Assembly (NCBI GenBank): GCA_019828595.1
Contig: JAHQRK010000033.1
Coordinates: forward strand, 310,001 to 374,000
DNA: 64,000 bases
Source of the DNA: Aphanomyces cochlioides
Taxonomy: Eukaryota; Oomycota; Saprolegniomycetes; Saprolegniales; Verrucalvaceae
Direction of reading: 5' to 3'
Part shown: positions 24,462 to 34,011 of the stretch, piece after piece
How positions within the stretch are numbered: position 1 is the stretch's first letter
How the letters are laid out: each line of letters opens with the position of its first letter
Translations under genes and position numbers: made by a program
Notes under the pieces: generated by a model
Told to the model about the DNA's origin: nothing
Seen by the model: the letters and a program-made list of their open reading frames with translations, nothing else
Databases searched by the model: none

Positions 24462-27400
24462 ATGAAATACATCAGATCGAAACTAAAGATTATGACACTC
24501 AATGTCAACGGAATTAAACAAGCAGCCCACACCATCGTTGAGACGTACCTCCAACACTACCATATCGTCTTCCTCCAAGAAACAAAATTCAGCAATCAAC
24601 ATCACATTGATGATTTCTATTTCCACCTGGACAGAGTCATCGGCAAAAACAACTACAAATGCTTCATCAATGACCAACGTACAATCTTACCAGATGGCAG
24701 CCTAGCTTACCCCTCTGGTGGAATCCTAACATACTTCCACAAAGACACACCACGATTCGCCACCCTTACTCCCCAGGGTCGGTCAGTACAAAACAGATAC
24801 ATGGCCATCAGAACCCAATGGCAAGGAACTGATGTGTTCTTTCACAACATATATGCACCTGTACAACATGCTGACAAAGCAACCTTCTTTAATCAACTAC
24901 CAACGAACTTTGCACACGACAGCATCCACTTTGCGTTTGGCGACTTCAATATACCCATCCACGAACATCTTGACGCAACCCAATTCAATGACCACCATGA
25001 CCAGGGTAAAACAGCTATGATGGATTGGCTGCTTGAACTCACAATGGAAGATATTTGGAGACTAAACAACCCTGAAACTCTCACGTATTCAAGTCCATCG
25101 AGACAAAACCGTATCGACTATGGCTTTGTGGACACATCAATCGTCGATGAGTCACGATCGTACTCAAAATACATCGAACCTGTACATGGAGATCACCTAG
25201 CACTCACTGTAGTCCTCGAGCCAAAAGACACAAAACAAGGAAGACCAAAATGGAAATTCCCACGAGAACTAGCATCCGACTCCCAATACAAAACATTCAT
25301 TGAGGAAGCCACAGGGGAACTACTCCAACACTGGAATAATACACCCCAACTCAATCTCGGAATCTCATGGCTCAAATGGAAAAAGTGGATACGCAGAGAA
25401 ACAAAAGACTACTACAAACAGTTCAAACATAGCAGGCTCCAGACACTACATGAGGCAAACATACTCATGCGTACGGACAAAGCACAATACCTCCTTGGTG
25501 AGATCACACAACAACAATACAACATAAGCAAGGAGGTGCACAAGGAAATTCGAGCCCAATACCACGAATTTAACATGGACCAACGCTTCGAGTTCCACGC
25601 GACACAAATGGAAGCACCAACCAAATTTTTCTATCGGAAACCCCGAGATACTGTGGCAGCAAGAACGATCAGTGAGGTCAAAGACACTGAGGGCATGATG
25701 CAAACGAAACAAAGCGAAATTGAAAAAACATTCGTGGAACACTGGACACGCATAATGAACACGGAAACTACCATGGCGGCCAACCAACACGAGACACAAG
25801 CAAAAATGTGGAGTAACATTGAAAGCAAACTTAGCGAGGATGAAGCCAAATGGCTAGATGATGAATTGACACCAGCGGACTTCACGGCCTCCATCAAATG
25901 CCAGTCCAACAACAAATCACCTGGACCAGACGGATTTGCAGCCGAATTCTTCAAAATACATCCAGTCAACTTTGGAAAGATTTTCCACAAACTGTTTCAT
26001 TATCAATTCGAACGACAAGCCCTCCTCAAGCCACAACAAACATCGCTCATAACACTCCTACCCAAAACAGGAGACCCAACATATGCTGGGAACTACAGAC
26101 CGATTGCACTACTCCCGCTCGAAATCAAAATTCTGACCAAAATTTTCACAAATCGCCTCAAACATCTTGTGCCGAAACTTGTTCACCACCAACAAAAAGG
26201 GTTCATTTCAGATCGATCCATGCATCACCATATAATAGCCCTGCAGAGTCTACAACGATTGATGAAGCAAACCAAAACGGAGTCGTACGCCACGTTTTTA
26301 GACTTTGAAAAAGCGTTCGACCGACTCGACTGGAAATACATGGTGGGTACCCTCCAGCAAATGAACTTTGGAAACAGTTTCATCAAATGGGTCAATATGT
26401 TGTATGCACAACCACAGTGTCATCTACTCATCAATGGACATGCAACCCGCGCAATCAAACAAACACGCGGAGTTCGACATGGTGATCCACTTTCCCCAAT
26501 ACTCTTTACTTTAGCCTTGGAACCTCTCCACGCAATGCTTCGTAAACACCAACATTTAGGAATCACTGTGCCCAATGCAGAAACCAAGGCGACGTGTGCT
26601 TTCTTTGCAGATGATAGCTTGCTCCTTTCTCCCTCCCTGGAGTGCCTCGCAGAAAACTGAAAGACGTGGAGACATACTGCACTGCGTCAGGAGCGAAACT
26701 CAATACACACAAGTCAAAAATCATGCCACTATATCAGGAGGGACAAATCGCCAATACAACACAACTACCCATGATGACAGCGGACGACCGAATCAAGTAT
26801 CTAGGGATTTACTTTGGCATAGACGACGATCACACATACCAAATTAGTCAACTAGAACAGAAGTTTTATGCAGCGTTCGCGAAATGGGCCCCCAAAACTC
26901 GTACCATCCATGGCAGACGTCACGTGGCACAAACCATGATCATCTCCTTGCTTCTACATTTCACTCCAGTACTGAACATACCCGAAACATAGATCAACAA
27001 ATGGCAAACGATGATCAATAAATTCATCCTCTACCGCAAAACCGACCGCAACTCAAACGCACTGAACCTTGTGAAATCACACATCATGTATGACAACAAA
27101 GTTGGACTCAAAATACCCCATCTAGCCACGATCATACACAGTCAACGACTCAAGATGTTCCAACAAATCCTCACATCGACATCGAATGAGTTCAATTGGA
27201 GTTCTGTCGCACGGCACCTCTATACCATGGCTCTCCAACCATTTCACAGTGTAAACAGCCTTGATATCGTTCACTACACCCCAGCACATCCGAAAGCAAC
27301 ACACCAAGACAATTCATGGTTGCCCCCAACACTCCTGTTATACTGGAGGACATGGACAAAATGCAAAAATGAGAACACTGATGTGGTGCATGAATGGCGC

Positions 27401-28550
27401 TTCGACGACTTTATTCGAGCTTTAATTTTGGATATTTTGGATAAACTCACATCCCATCTTCCACACTCACGCCCGTCCGAGTTACAAGTCTGATTCGATG
27501 TTACTCCTCAACTTTGATCAGTCTCGTGAATGGTTTCTCCTATTGCATCAACATGGACTGCGATCGATAGCAAACATCTTGCACAACAACACATTTCCAA
27601 CATGGGAAATGTTCTACCGTAAATGTCTATCGTATGCTCCGTACCCTCACCGGTATAAAATACGACCACAAACCATCAAACGTCTTTACCACAATATGGA
27701 GATTGTATGGCAACGCATTAATCAATATTGTGAGGCCAATAACACCCGTGCTCCGACCAACAGACAACATGGGCATCCATTTGTCCTCAAATCAAATAAG
27801 AAGTGCGTACCATTTGAACTATGGACGCCCAAACACATCAAGAGATTTGTCCAGCCTCACCATCAACAACCAACGGATCATCCTTTCAATCGACTCAATA
27901 TCACAAATATCCCATCCCACCTCCGCCAATTCCAGCGACACGTCAAACTCGTGACACCAGTCGTGGCGAACCTCATGTGGCGCATCATGTACCGCATCCT
28001 GCCAGTAAAATCAAGGATGTATGTCATCAACCCCAATGACCCCGACATCATCAAATGCATTTACCCAAATTGCAACCAAGTAGAAACTACCAAACGCGCC
28101 CTCTTCACATGTTCCAAGGTCAGACCAATATGGAGTCAAATACAAAGAATGTGGAACCCACTCAATATTCGTCTCAACTGGGACACCCTCATCCACATGA
28201 ACTATAATTCGCAAAACCAAACAGAGACTCCACAAACAGCAGCCACCAGACAATTCAACACACAAATGCTCAATGGACTGTGCTACATGCTGAGTGCAAT
28301 AACGTGCACAGAGATATGGACATTGCGCAACAAATCTCTTCACCAAAAACAACAATGGCCCCCGATCCACGTGATCATCGAAATCATACTGATGAAATGG
28401 TGCTCCCACATACGCTGGCATTTCCACGAACTGGAGCCACCTCAACAAGCTGAAATGTGCCAGATAATCATACACCTCCTCACAACCCCAATCATGAAAC
28501 ATTTCCACAAGAAATACCCCACGTGCTTCATGCTTCGCAGCCTGCCCTAA
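24462..28550 (+). pseudogene. LINE-B ORF2, APE endonuclease and reverse transcriptase, broken
   Basis: The ATG at 24462 lies 30 nt after the ORF1 stop. Endonuclease motifs: LNVNGI, QETKF, GGILTYF, NIYAP, FGDFNI, NRIDYGF and GDHLALT. RT motifs: SPGPDGFAAEFFK, NYRPIALLP, QKGFI, FLDFEKAFDRLDW, GVRHGDPLSP and FFADDSLLL (catalytic AxDD at 26601-26615). One base appears to be missing in the A run near 26653, giving TGA at 26658. A TAG stop lies at 26990-26992 and a second frameshift near 27490. The C-terminal cysteine motif reads C-x4-C-x7-R-x4-C, with Arg where LINE-A has His. About 1360 codons in total, similar to LINE-A ORF2. Confidence 0.88.
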
Positions 28551-28668
28551 GACGACACAACCACGACACCACAACCAACAAGAAAAATTCCGACAAGCTT
28601 GATTTAAGATAGCAAGTAGGAAGAACAGTGTAGCGGCCTAAGAATGAATAAACGCCGCCCCACGGCTA

Positions 28669-28684
28669 TACACCAAGCTGACAC
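28669..28684. repeat. Target-site duplication of LINE-B, 3' copy (tRNA-Val 5' fragment)
   Basis: Identical to 21879-21894. This is the left-over first 14 nt of the tRNA gene plus two flanking bases, without the rest of the tRNA. Confidence 0.9.
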
Positions 28685-29378
28685 CACTGCAAAAACAAAC
28701 ATACTTGAAGCTGGCATCCAAGCTCCAATCACTGGCCGAGTGGGAAAAATGCTTGGGACATCTTCGTGAACACCCTTTGGGACGTTACATGGCTCTTGAT
28801 CACATCCGCCGGACTAACCGTGGGGAATATGAAACTCTGGTGTCAAGACATTTTCATCAACGTCTACAAAGTGCAACGTTCCACACGGATGTCATAAATA
28901 CCAAACACCGATTTCAAATGCTCTTTAAAAGGAAACACACCACACGTGATAGCAGTATCGATGCTTTCAGTCAACTCACACAACAACTGACACCCACCCA
29001 ACTTCAAACTGAGCTCTTCTGGGCTGAATGGGACCTGCTGCTCCAATGTATTGCACCCAAATTCTACAACTGCGATGCGTGGGTGCTATACTTTACAAAC
29101 ACAAAGTGAATTGGTTACCTACACAACACATGAGATTGCTGTCGACGGATAGCCTGCACAAGATGCTCCAATCATCAGTGGGCGTTACAATCCACAAATG
29201 GTTACATTCACAGGAATGGAACGACTCCTTCTTGACAGCAATGACAGAAGTACAAAACACAAATGTGAGTCCTGCAGAACTAACACTGGTCATCACTGGT
29301 GATACGGAAAACCAAAAGCTGGAATATCAACCGCTCCATTACCCGCTGTTACAATAGACCTGCACAACACCGACCCCA
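28685..29378 (+). mobile_element. Older LINE-B-type fragment (B2), 5' truncated
   Basis: Homology to LINE-B ORF1 begins about 10 nt after the tRNA fragment, so this piece was already the upstream neighbour of the tRNA gene when LINE-B arrived. It ends just past its ORF1 stop, where the copia LTR begins at 29379; its ORF2 is not in the window. Protein identity to LINE-B is only moderate, so it is a different, older subfamily. Confidence 0.75.
28690..29357 (+). pseudogene. LINE-B-type ORF1, C-terminal remnant (B2)
   Basis: The translation shows WEKCLGHLREHPLGRYMALDH, ALDHIRR and NCDAWVLYF, then after a frameshift at about 29105 HKVNWLPTQHMRLLS and a C-terminus ending YPLLQ, co-linear with LINE-B ORF1 from about 23760 to 24431. 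One indel breaks it and the N-terminal three quarters are absent. The conservation of this domain between two diverged subfamilies suggests it is the functional core of ORF1. Confidence 0.78.
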
Positions 29379-29638
29379 TGTTGAGAGGTGTTGGCCCTTC
29401 CCGGAGGATCGGCTTTGCACGTTCATGCATCATGCACCATGATCAAAGGAAACATGTGAGCTACATTTATTAGATTAGAGAGAACAGATATAGATTTAGA
29501 TAAGTCGTGTGCAGGAAGCTATGTGCACCATTCATGTAGGTAAACTTAGTGCTAACCATCAATACACTCTTCAAAAAGCACTCGTGGCCTCACAGCCACC
29601 GACTCATCTTTGCGCCTGAAGGAACTCGCGTTCCAACA
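29379..29638 (+). repeat. copia 5' LTR (260 bp)
   Basis: Begins TGTTG and ends CAACA, an exact 5-bp inverted terminal pair, immediately followed by the primer-binding site. A TATAGATTTAGATAAG stretch near 29490 may contain the promoter. The 3' LTR is missing, so the boundaries rest on the inverted ends and the primer site. Confidence 0.75.
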
Positions 29639-29652
29639 GGTTATGAGCCCAA
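29639..29652 (+). other. copia primer-binding site (half-tRNA iMet type)
   Basis: GGTTATGAGCCCAA directly abuts the LTR and is complementary, with a mismatch, to the anticodon region of initiator tRNA-Met (GGGCCCATAACC). Drosophila copia and relatives prime from such an internal tRNA half. The first in-frame ATG of the ORF (29643) lies inside this site. Confidence 0.7.
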
Positions 29653-29657
29653 CCGCA

Positions 29658-32600
29658 ATGAGTCTGAAGACCCCTATCATGCTTCTTGAAGAAGGCAACT
29701 GGAACCAATGGAGAACGTACCTGAGAGGTCGATTGCTCGCTAAGGGGTTATGGCATCATGTAGAGTCGGCTGCGTCAAAGCGACCTACAAAGCCATCACA
29801 CTTCCGTACACCGGGACGAGAAGGAACGAACCTCGACGATGAGGCTGACACCGCTGACGCCGCCAACGATGGGCTGGCATTGGGGTTATTGATTCAATGC
29901 ATTGCGCCGTCGCAGTTCCAGTACATTGAGAACTCAACGACGGCGACAGCCGCATACAAAGCGCTCGCAGATCATCACGAGCCCAAGACGCGTTTGGACC
30001 GTCTTGATGTAATGGAAGATTTCTACGGCATGAAGTGGAATCAGAAACAAGAAACGTTACCTGAGTTCATGGAACGTTATGAGATTGTGCTGCGACGGCT
30101 ACGTGAAGCCGACAGCGAAATGACAAGCGCAACAAGCGTCGATCGGCTGCTCCAAATGATGCCCTGGGAGCTACGACATGTTACGCATCAAGTTGCATCA
30201 TCGATTACCTTGAGCGGCGACTTTGCGCGCGTCCGCTCTCTCTTGGAAACCGAGTATAAGGCCGCCATCAAGACCGGCGCCTTGCGTCCACCACGCGGCA
30301 GCAATAACGATGAGAGAGCTCTTAGCGCAAAACAAGGCAATAATCGGGACAAACGCAGCAAGAAGGGCGAATGCCACTGGTGCGGCAAAAGTGGGCACTG
30401 GCAATCCGAGTGCCACCAAAAAGCTGCTGGTAGGCCGCGAAAGACAAAGCCCTACAAGCAAGAGGATAAACGAGACGTCGCGAGCAACAACGCACTTGAT
30501 GAATGCGTTTGGACGTTCACGGCGAGAATCGAAGACTGCGACGACACTGCCCTGCACTCGGCGTTGAGGCCCATCATTGTCGACAGCGGCGCGTCGACGC
30601 ACATGACCGGCGACGCATCGCTGCTGACCGACTTGACCGACTGTGATCGCATGGTGGTCGTCGCCACCGGCGCCAAGACACGGGCGACAAAGATGGGCAC
30701 GATGCGCATCAAAACGAGCCTTGGAACCATCTTGGTCTTGAAGGACGTCCTGCTGGTCGACGGCATGCCTCACACGCTACTATCAGTCGCAACAGTCATG
30801 CGCAAAAACCCAAGATGCCGACTCACCTTCGGCGAAGGTGAATGCACGATCGACCACGATGGCATACCTTTGGCCAAGGCGACACTGAACCAAACGGACA
30901 AAGTGTTTACGCTCGAGTTGGCGCGCAACGACGCGCAAGCCATGTCCATAACGACCACTACGTCAAAGTCAGAGCTGTGGCATCAAAGAGCCGGCCACTT
31001 ACCCATCGCCGCCATCAACCGATGCGGTGCCTTGGGGCTGGGCATTCCAAGCGACCTTGCCTTGCCGACAGCCAAGTGTGAGTGCTGCATACAAGCCAAG
31101 ATGGCCAAGGTGCCCAACCCCAAGACGCACTCGCGGACGTTCCGGCCAGGGGAGTGTTGGGTCTCCGACACGAAAGGCCCTATGAGAACAGCGTCAGTCG
31201 GCGGATGCAAGTACTATACCGTGTACGTTGACGCCGCCACGCACTACAAGATCGTGAGATTTGTGCACTCAACAGACGCTACCACTCAACTCGAGAACTG
31301 GAAAGCGATAATGGCTTGGAGCCAAACGCAAACCGGCAACAAAGTAAAAGTGTTCCGCTCCGACGGCGGCGCCGAGTACTCGTCGGCCGACTTCGAAGCA
31401 GAGCTCAAGAGGCATGGCATCCACCACGAGTCATCTACACCAGACAATCAGTGGCAAAATGGAATGGCAGAGCGCGCTCACCGTTCGCTCATGGAGATGG
31501 CCATGGCCATGCTTGTCCATGCTGGATTGGCTAGGCGATGGTGGGCAGAGGCCGTCAACACCGCCGCCTTCATCCAAAACCGCGTTGTTCACGGCTCCAA
31601 GGCCACCGCCACACCAATCCATGCGTTGACAGGCCATCGCGCCAAGCTTGACAAACTCCGCGTCTTCGGCTGCGTAGCCTACAATATGGTCAAGGACCCA
31701 ACACGTCGAGACAAACTCGCACCGAAGGCCGCCAAGTGCGTCTTCATGGGCTACGCCGAGCATCAACGACCTTGGAAACTCTATGACTTGGAGTCAAACA
31801 AGATGACCACTGGTGTCCATGTTACCTTCTGCGAGGACGAATTCCTCGGCGATTGCTCGAAGCTGGATGACTACCTAGTCACAACTGATGATAGTGACGA
31901 TGAAGAAGACGAGGGAATACACACCCAATCGGCCAGCCAACCGGCACCACCAACCGTCGAGCACACCGACAGCACACCACGCCACCAAGGAACACGCGAA
32001 GCCATTGGGGCCAAGGGATCGGCACCACCCATGCCAAAGCGGCTCTTCACTGGCCATCCCGTTGGCGACCAGACGTCAAGACCCACCCTTCGCCTACTTG
32101 ACCGGTTCAAGAGAAGTGACAGTGGACCACGTACCCATGATGACCGAAATGTAATGCCAAGCGGGATGGTGCTGCGTCCTCGGGATAAGTTGCGCCCACC
32201 AAGTCGCGACGTCAGCGCTGTCCATGGACGACCCACCGACAACCCATCACGTGAGCAGCAAGGAGTTGCCAGTGAACCGCTCGACAACAGCGCTGACGCC
32301 AACTAGACGATCGATGACTCCCACGTGGCAGCTTCAATGACAATCGATGGCGTCGAGTTCGCTTGCTCAGCAATGGCGCCACCGGTTGACGTCCCTCACA
32401 GCCATCGCGAGGCAATGGCCATGAAGGACCGCGACGAGTGGGCGAAGGCAGAGCAAACGGAACTCCAGCAGCTGCGCGAAGCCGGCACGTGGAAGCTTGT
32501 CGACCTTCCACCAGGCCGCAAATCGATCGGCAGCCGATGGACATACGCGAAGAAGACAAATGCCGCGGGCGAAGTTGTCCGGTACAAAGCGCGCCTAGTA

Positions 32601-32760
32601 TGCAAAGGGTTCAGTCAAGTCCAAGGAGTCGACTACCTCGACACATTCTCTCCCGTCGTCAAGATGACAACTGTTCGCACATGCATGGCCTTGACAGCGG
32701 CCAAGAAGTTGGCAGTCCTCCAAGCCGATGCCGACACGGCCTTTGTCCAGGCGTTCATCG
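29658..32760 (+). pseudogene. copia Gag-Pol polyprotein, nonsense mutation and RT truncation
   Basis: Start taken at ATG 29658; the ATG at 29643 is in frame but lies in the primer site. Domains by residue: gag of UBN2 type (about 1-225), CCHC knuckle CHWCGKSGHWQSEC (from 239), protease with DSGAS (Asp309), pre-integrase HHCC-like LWHQRAGHL (around 440), and integrase with Asp504, Asp569 and Glu605, i.e. a D-x64-D-x35-E spacing. Then follows a variable acidic region. An in-frame TAG at 32304-32306 separates integrase from RT. The RT resumes in the same frame with WKLVDLPPGRKSIGSRW, YKARLVCKGFSQ and DYLDTFSPVVK, and is cut after DTAFVQAFID, before the catalytic YVDD. Confidence 0.92.
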
Positions 32761-33865
32761 ACTTCCGAATTTGCCTCGTACCCCTCAAGTCAAGAAGTTA
32801 TCAAGTGCCGCCGCGCTCAAAATGTCCAACGCCAACAGCTGTTCCGAGCTCCGTGAGACCAACACTCACGGAGTCACCATCATTCCAGGTATTGTATCAC
32901 CTCACCCACTTTCGTCGTCCAATCAGGATGGCGGAAGTGGTGTGAGTAATGTCTCTACACCTAACCCTAGGGCCGAAGTGGAGGTCGAGTTCGACCCCAA
33001 CAGCGTCTCTGGAGACCAATCTGCGTCTCGCTCCCCCAGCGCTTCACCTGGTGCTCCACTCGCCGGAGTTCCAGGGGGGGTCAACCTCAGTGGGTCAGTG
33101 GTTGACCCCCAGACCACTGTCGTTAACTTGTCTAGCGAAGCCCTCACTCAGGAGGGCGAACCACTGGGGCCTTGTGCCTGTGGTGGCTGCTTCCCTGGAC
33201 TCCAATTGGAGTCGATCCCCAGTGAAGGCGGCGAGAAAACGGGGTCCATGCCAGCCCTAGAGGCTACGAGGGCCCCCCCTATGGGCACACCCTGCGGTTC
33301 TGTCTACTTCCCCCCAGGGGCCTCTTCGGAGGGGCGGGGGCGGTATCCCGATTTGGGTTCTCGCCGGAGCAATGGTGTACCCCAGTCACCGTGCTGCGGG
33401 GATGGCATGGATTCCCCTTCTACCCCTGTCACTGGGGGTCTGGCCCCGGCCTTTCTCGTGACCAATGGGACTAAGCCAGCAGCCACCAACCGCGTCGCCC
33501 CCTGTGCTGAGCCTCCTAGAACGGGAGAGGAAGAAGAAAAATCTCAAGAGGACGTGGATATGGTCTCTGGAGACGCCGAGGGGAAGGATTCTACTGAAAC
33601 CGAAGCCTTAACCGACGAGGGAAATACTCAAATTCACTCTGAGGTTGATGGGTCAGGCGACATTAACGGCCAAGCGAAGCCGTGTGATACTCCTGGAGAA
33701 GTTATTCAAGAGGAACAATCGACAAACAATGACAATGAACAGTCAAATCAAGACATTGTCGACAAATCCGTTGCTCAAGGAAATGGCGCTGTTGATCCTC
33801 CTTCCGCGGCAGACAAAATACAAGGCGATCAAGAGCTACAAAACGCTGAAAAGGCCAATCCATGG
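32761..33865 (+). mobile_element. LINE-A copy A5, 5' 1.1 kb only
   Basis: Starts with the exact LINE-A 5' terminus inside the copia RT and runs to CCATGG in ORF1, where the 3' end of minus-strand copy A6 is attached at GG. It shares SPSASPGAPLAG and DTPGEV variants with A7 and not with A2 or A3, so A5-A7 form one subfamily. Confidence 0.9.
32822..33865 (+). pseudogene. LINE-A ORF1, N-terminal third (A5)
   Basis: The ATG at 32822 lies 61 nt after the element start. The frame is open through the Ser/Gly/Pro-rich N-terminus, the CACGGC cluster and the acidic region to NPW, then reads six codons of A6 3' UTR to a TAA at 33881. No internal lesion; its CCCCGGCCTTTC run is intact, unlike A2. An ORF that seems to start further upstream at 32438 is merely an open stretch of copia sequence in another frame. 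Confidence 0.85.
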
Positions 33866-34011
33866 TTAAATGAGTTGTATTAACCTTATTCTTGAGCAAA
33901 GGCCCTAATGACTTACTATTTTGCCTCGTACTGTATAAATAGAATTTGGAAAACAGAATATGGCAAAGTGGTCACTGAACAGGAGATGAAGTGAGTGAGC
34001 CATCAGCTCTC
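33866..34011 (-). other. LINE-A 3' UTR (A6)
   Basis: 146 bp like A3 but more diverged. The hairpin arm has changed to GCTCTCTCA, weakening the stem, and the 14-bp inverse copy of the 5' end has one mismatch (TATTTTGCCTCGTAC). It is joined to A5 at CCATGG, where the GG belongs to the target. Confidence 0.65.

Larger units (their letters stand above)
21895..28668 (+). mobile_element. LINE-B, near full-length non-LTR retrotransposon in a tRNA-Val gene
   Basis: A 6774-bp element bounded by the 16-bp target duplications. It has a 64-nt leader, ORF1 at 21959, ORF2 from 24462 and a 118-bp 3' UTR with AATAAA at about 28647. A GCGGC/GCCGC stem flanks that signal. No poly-A tail is present; the element ends in CACGGCTA. 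The family differs clearly from LINE-A in sequence although the ORF order is the same. Both ORFs are broken, so this copy cannot move on its own. Confidence 0.9.
29379..32760 (+). mobile_element. Ty1/copia LTR retrotransposon, 3' truncated
   Basis: 5' LTR, primer-binding site, and a gag-protease-integrase-RT order typical of Ty1/copia (Pseudoviridae-like). It was inserted into the older LINE fragment B2. It is cut at 32760 in the RT by the exact 5' end of LINE-A copy A5. The rest of the RT, RNase H, the polypurine tract and the 3' LTR are not found anywhere in the window. Confidence 0.92.

Noticed and set aside
28630..28690. Second tRNA-Val gene after LINE-B
   Set aside because: Only the first 14 nt of the tRNA are present; it is the target duplication.
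32438..32821. Apparent 481-codon frame entering A5 ORF1 from the copia side
   Set aside because: Out-of-frame copia sequence that happens to be open; it begins with a non-ATG codon.
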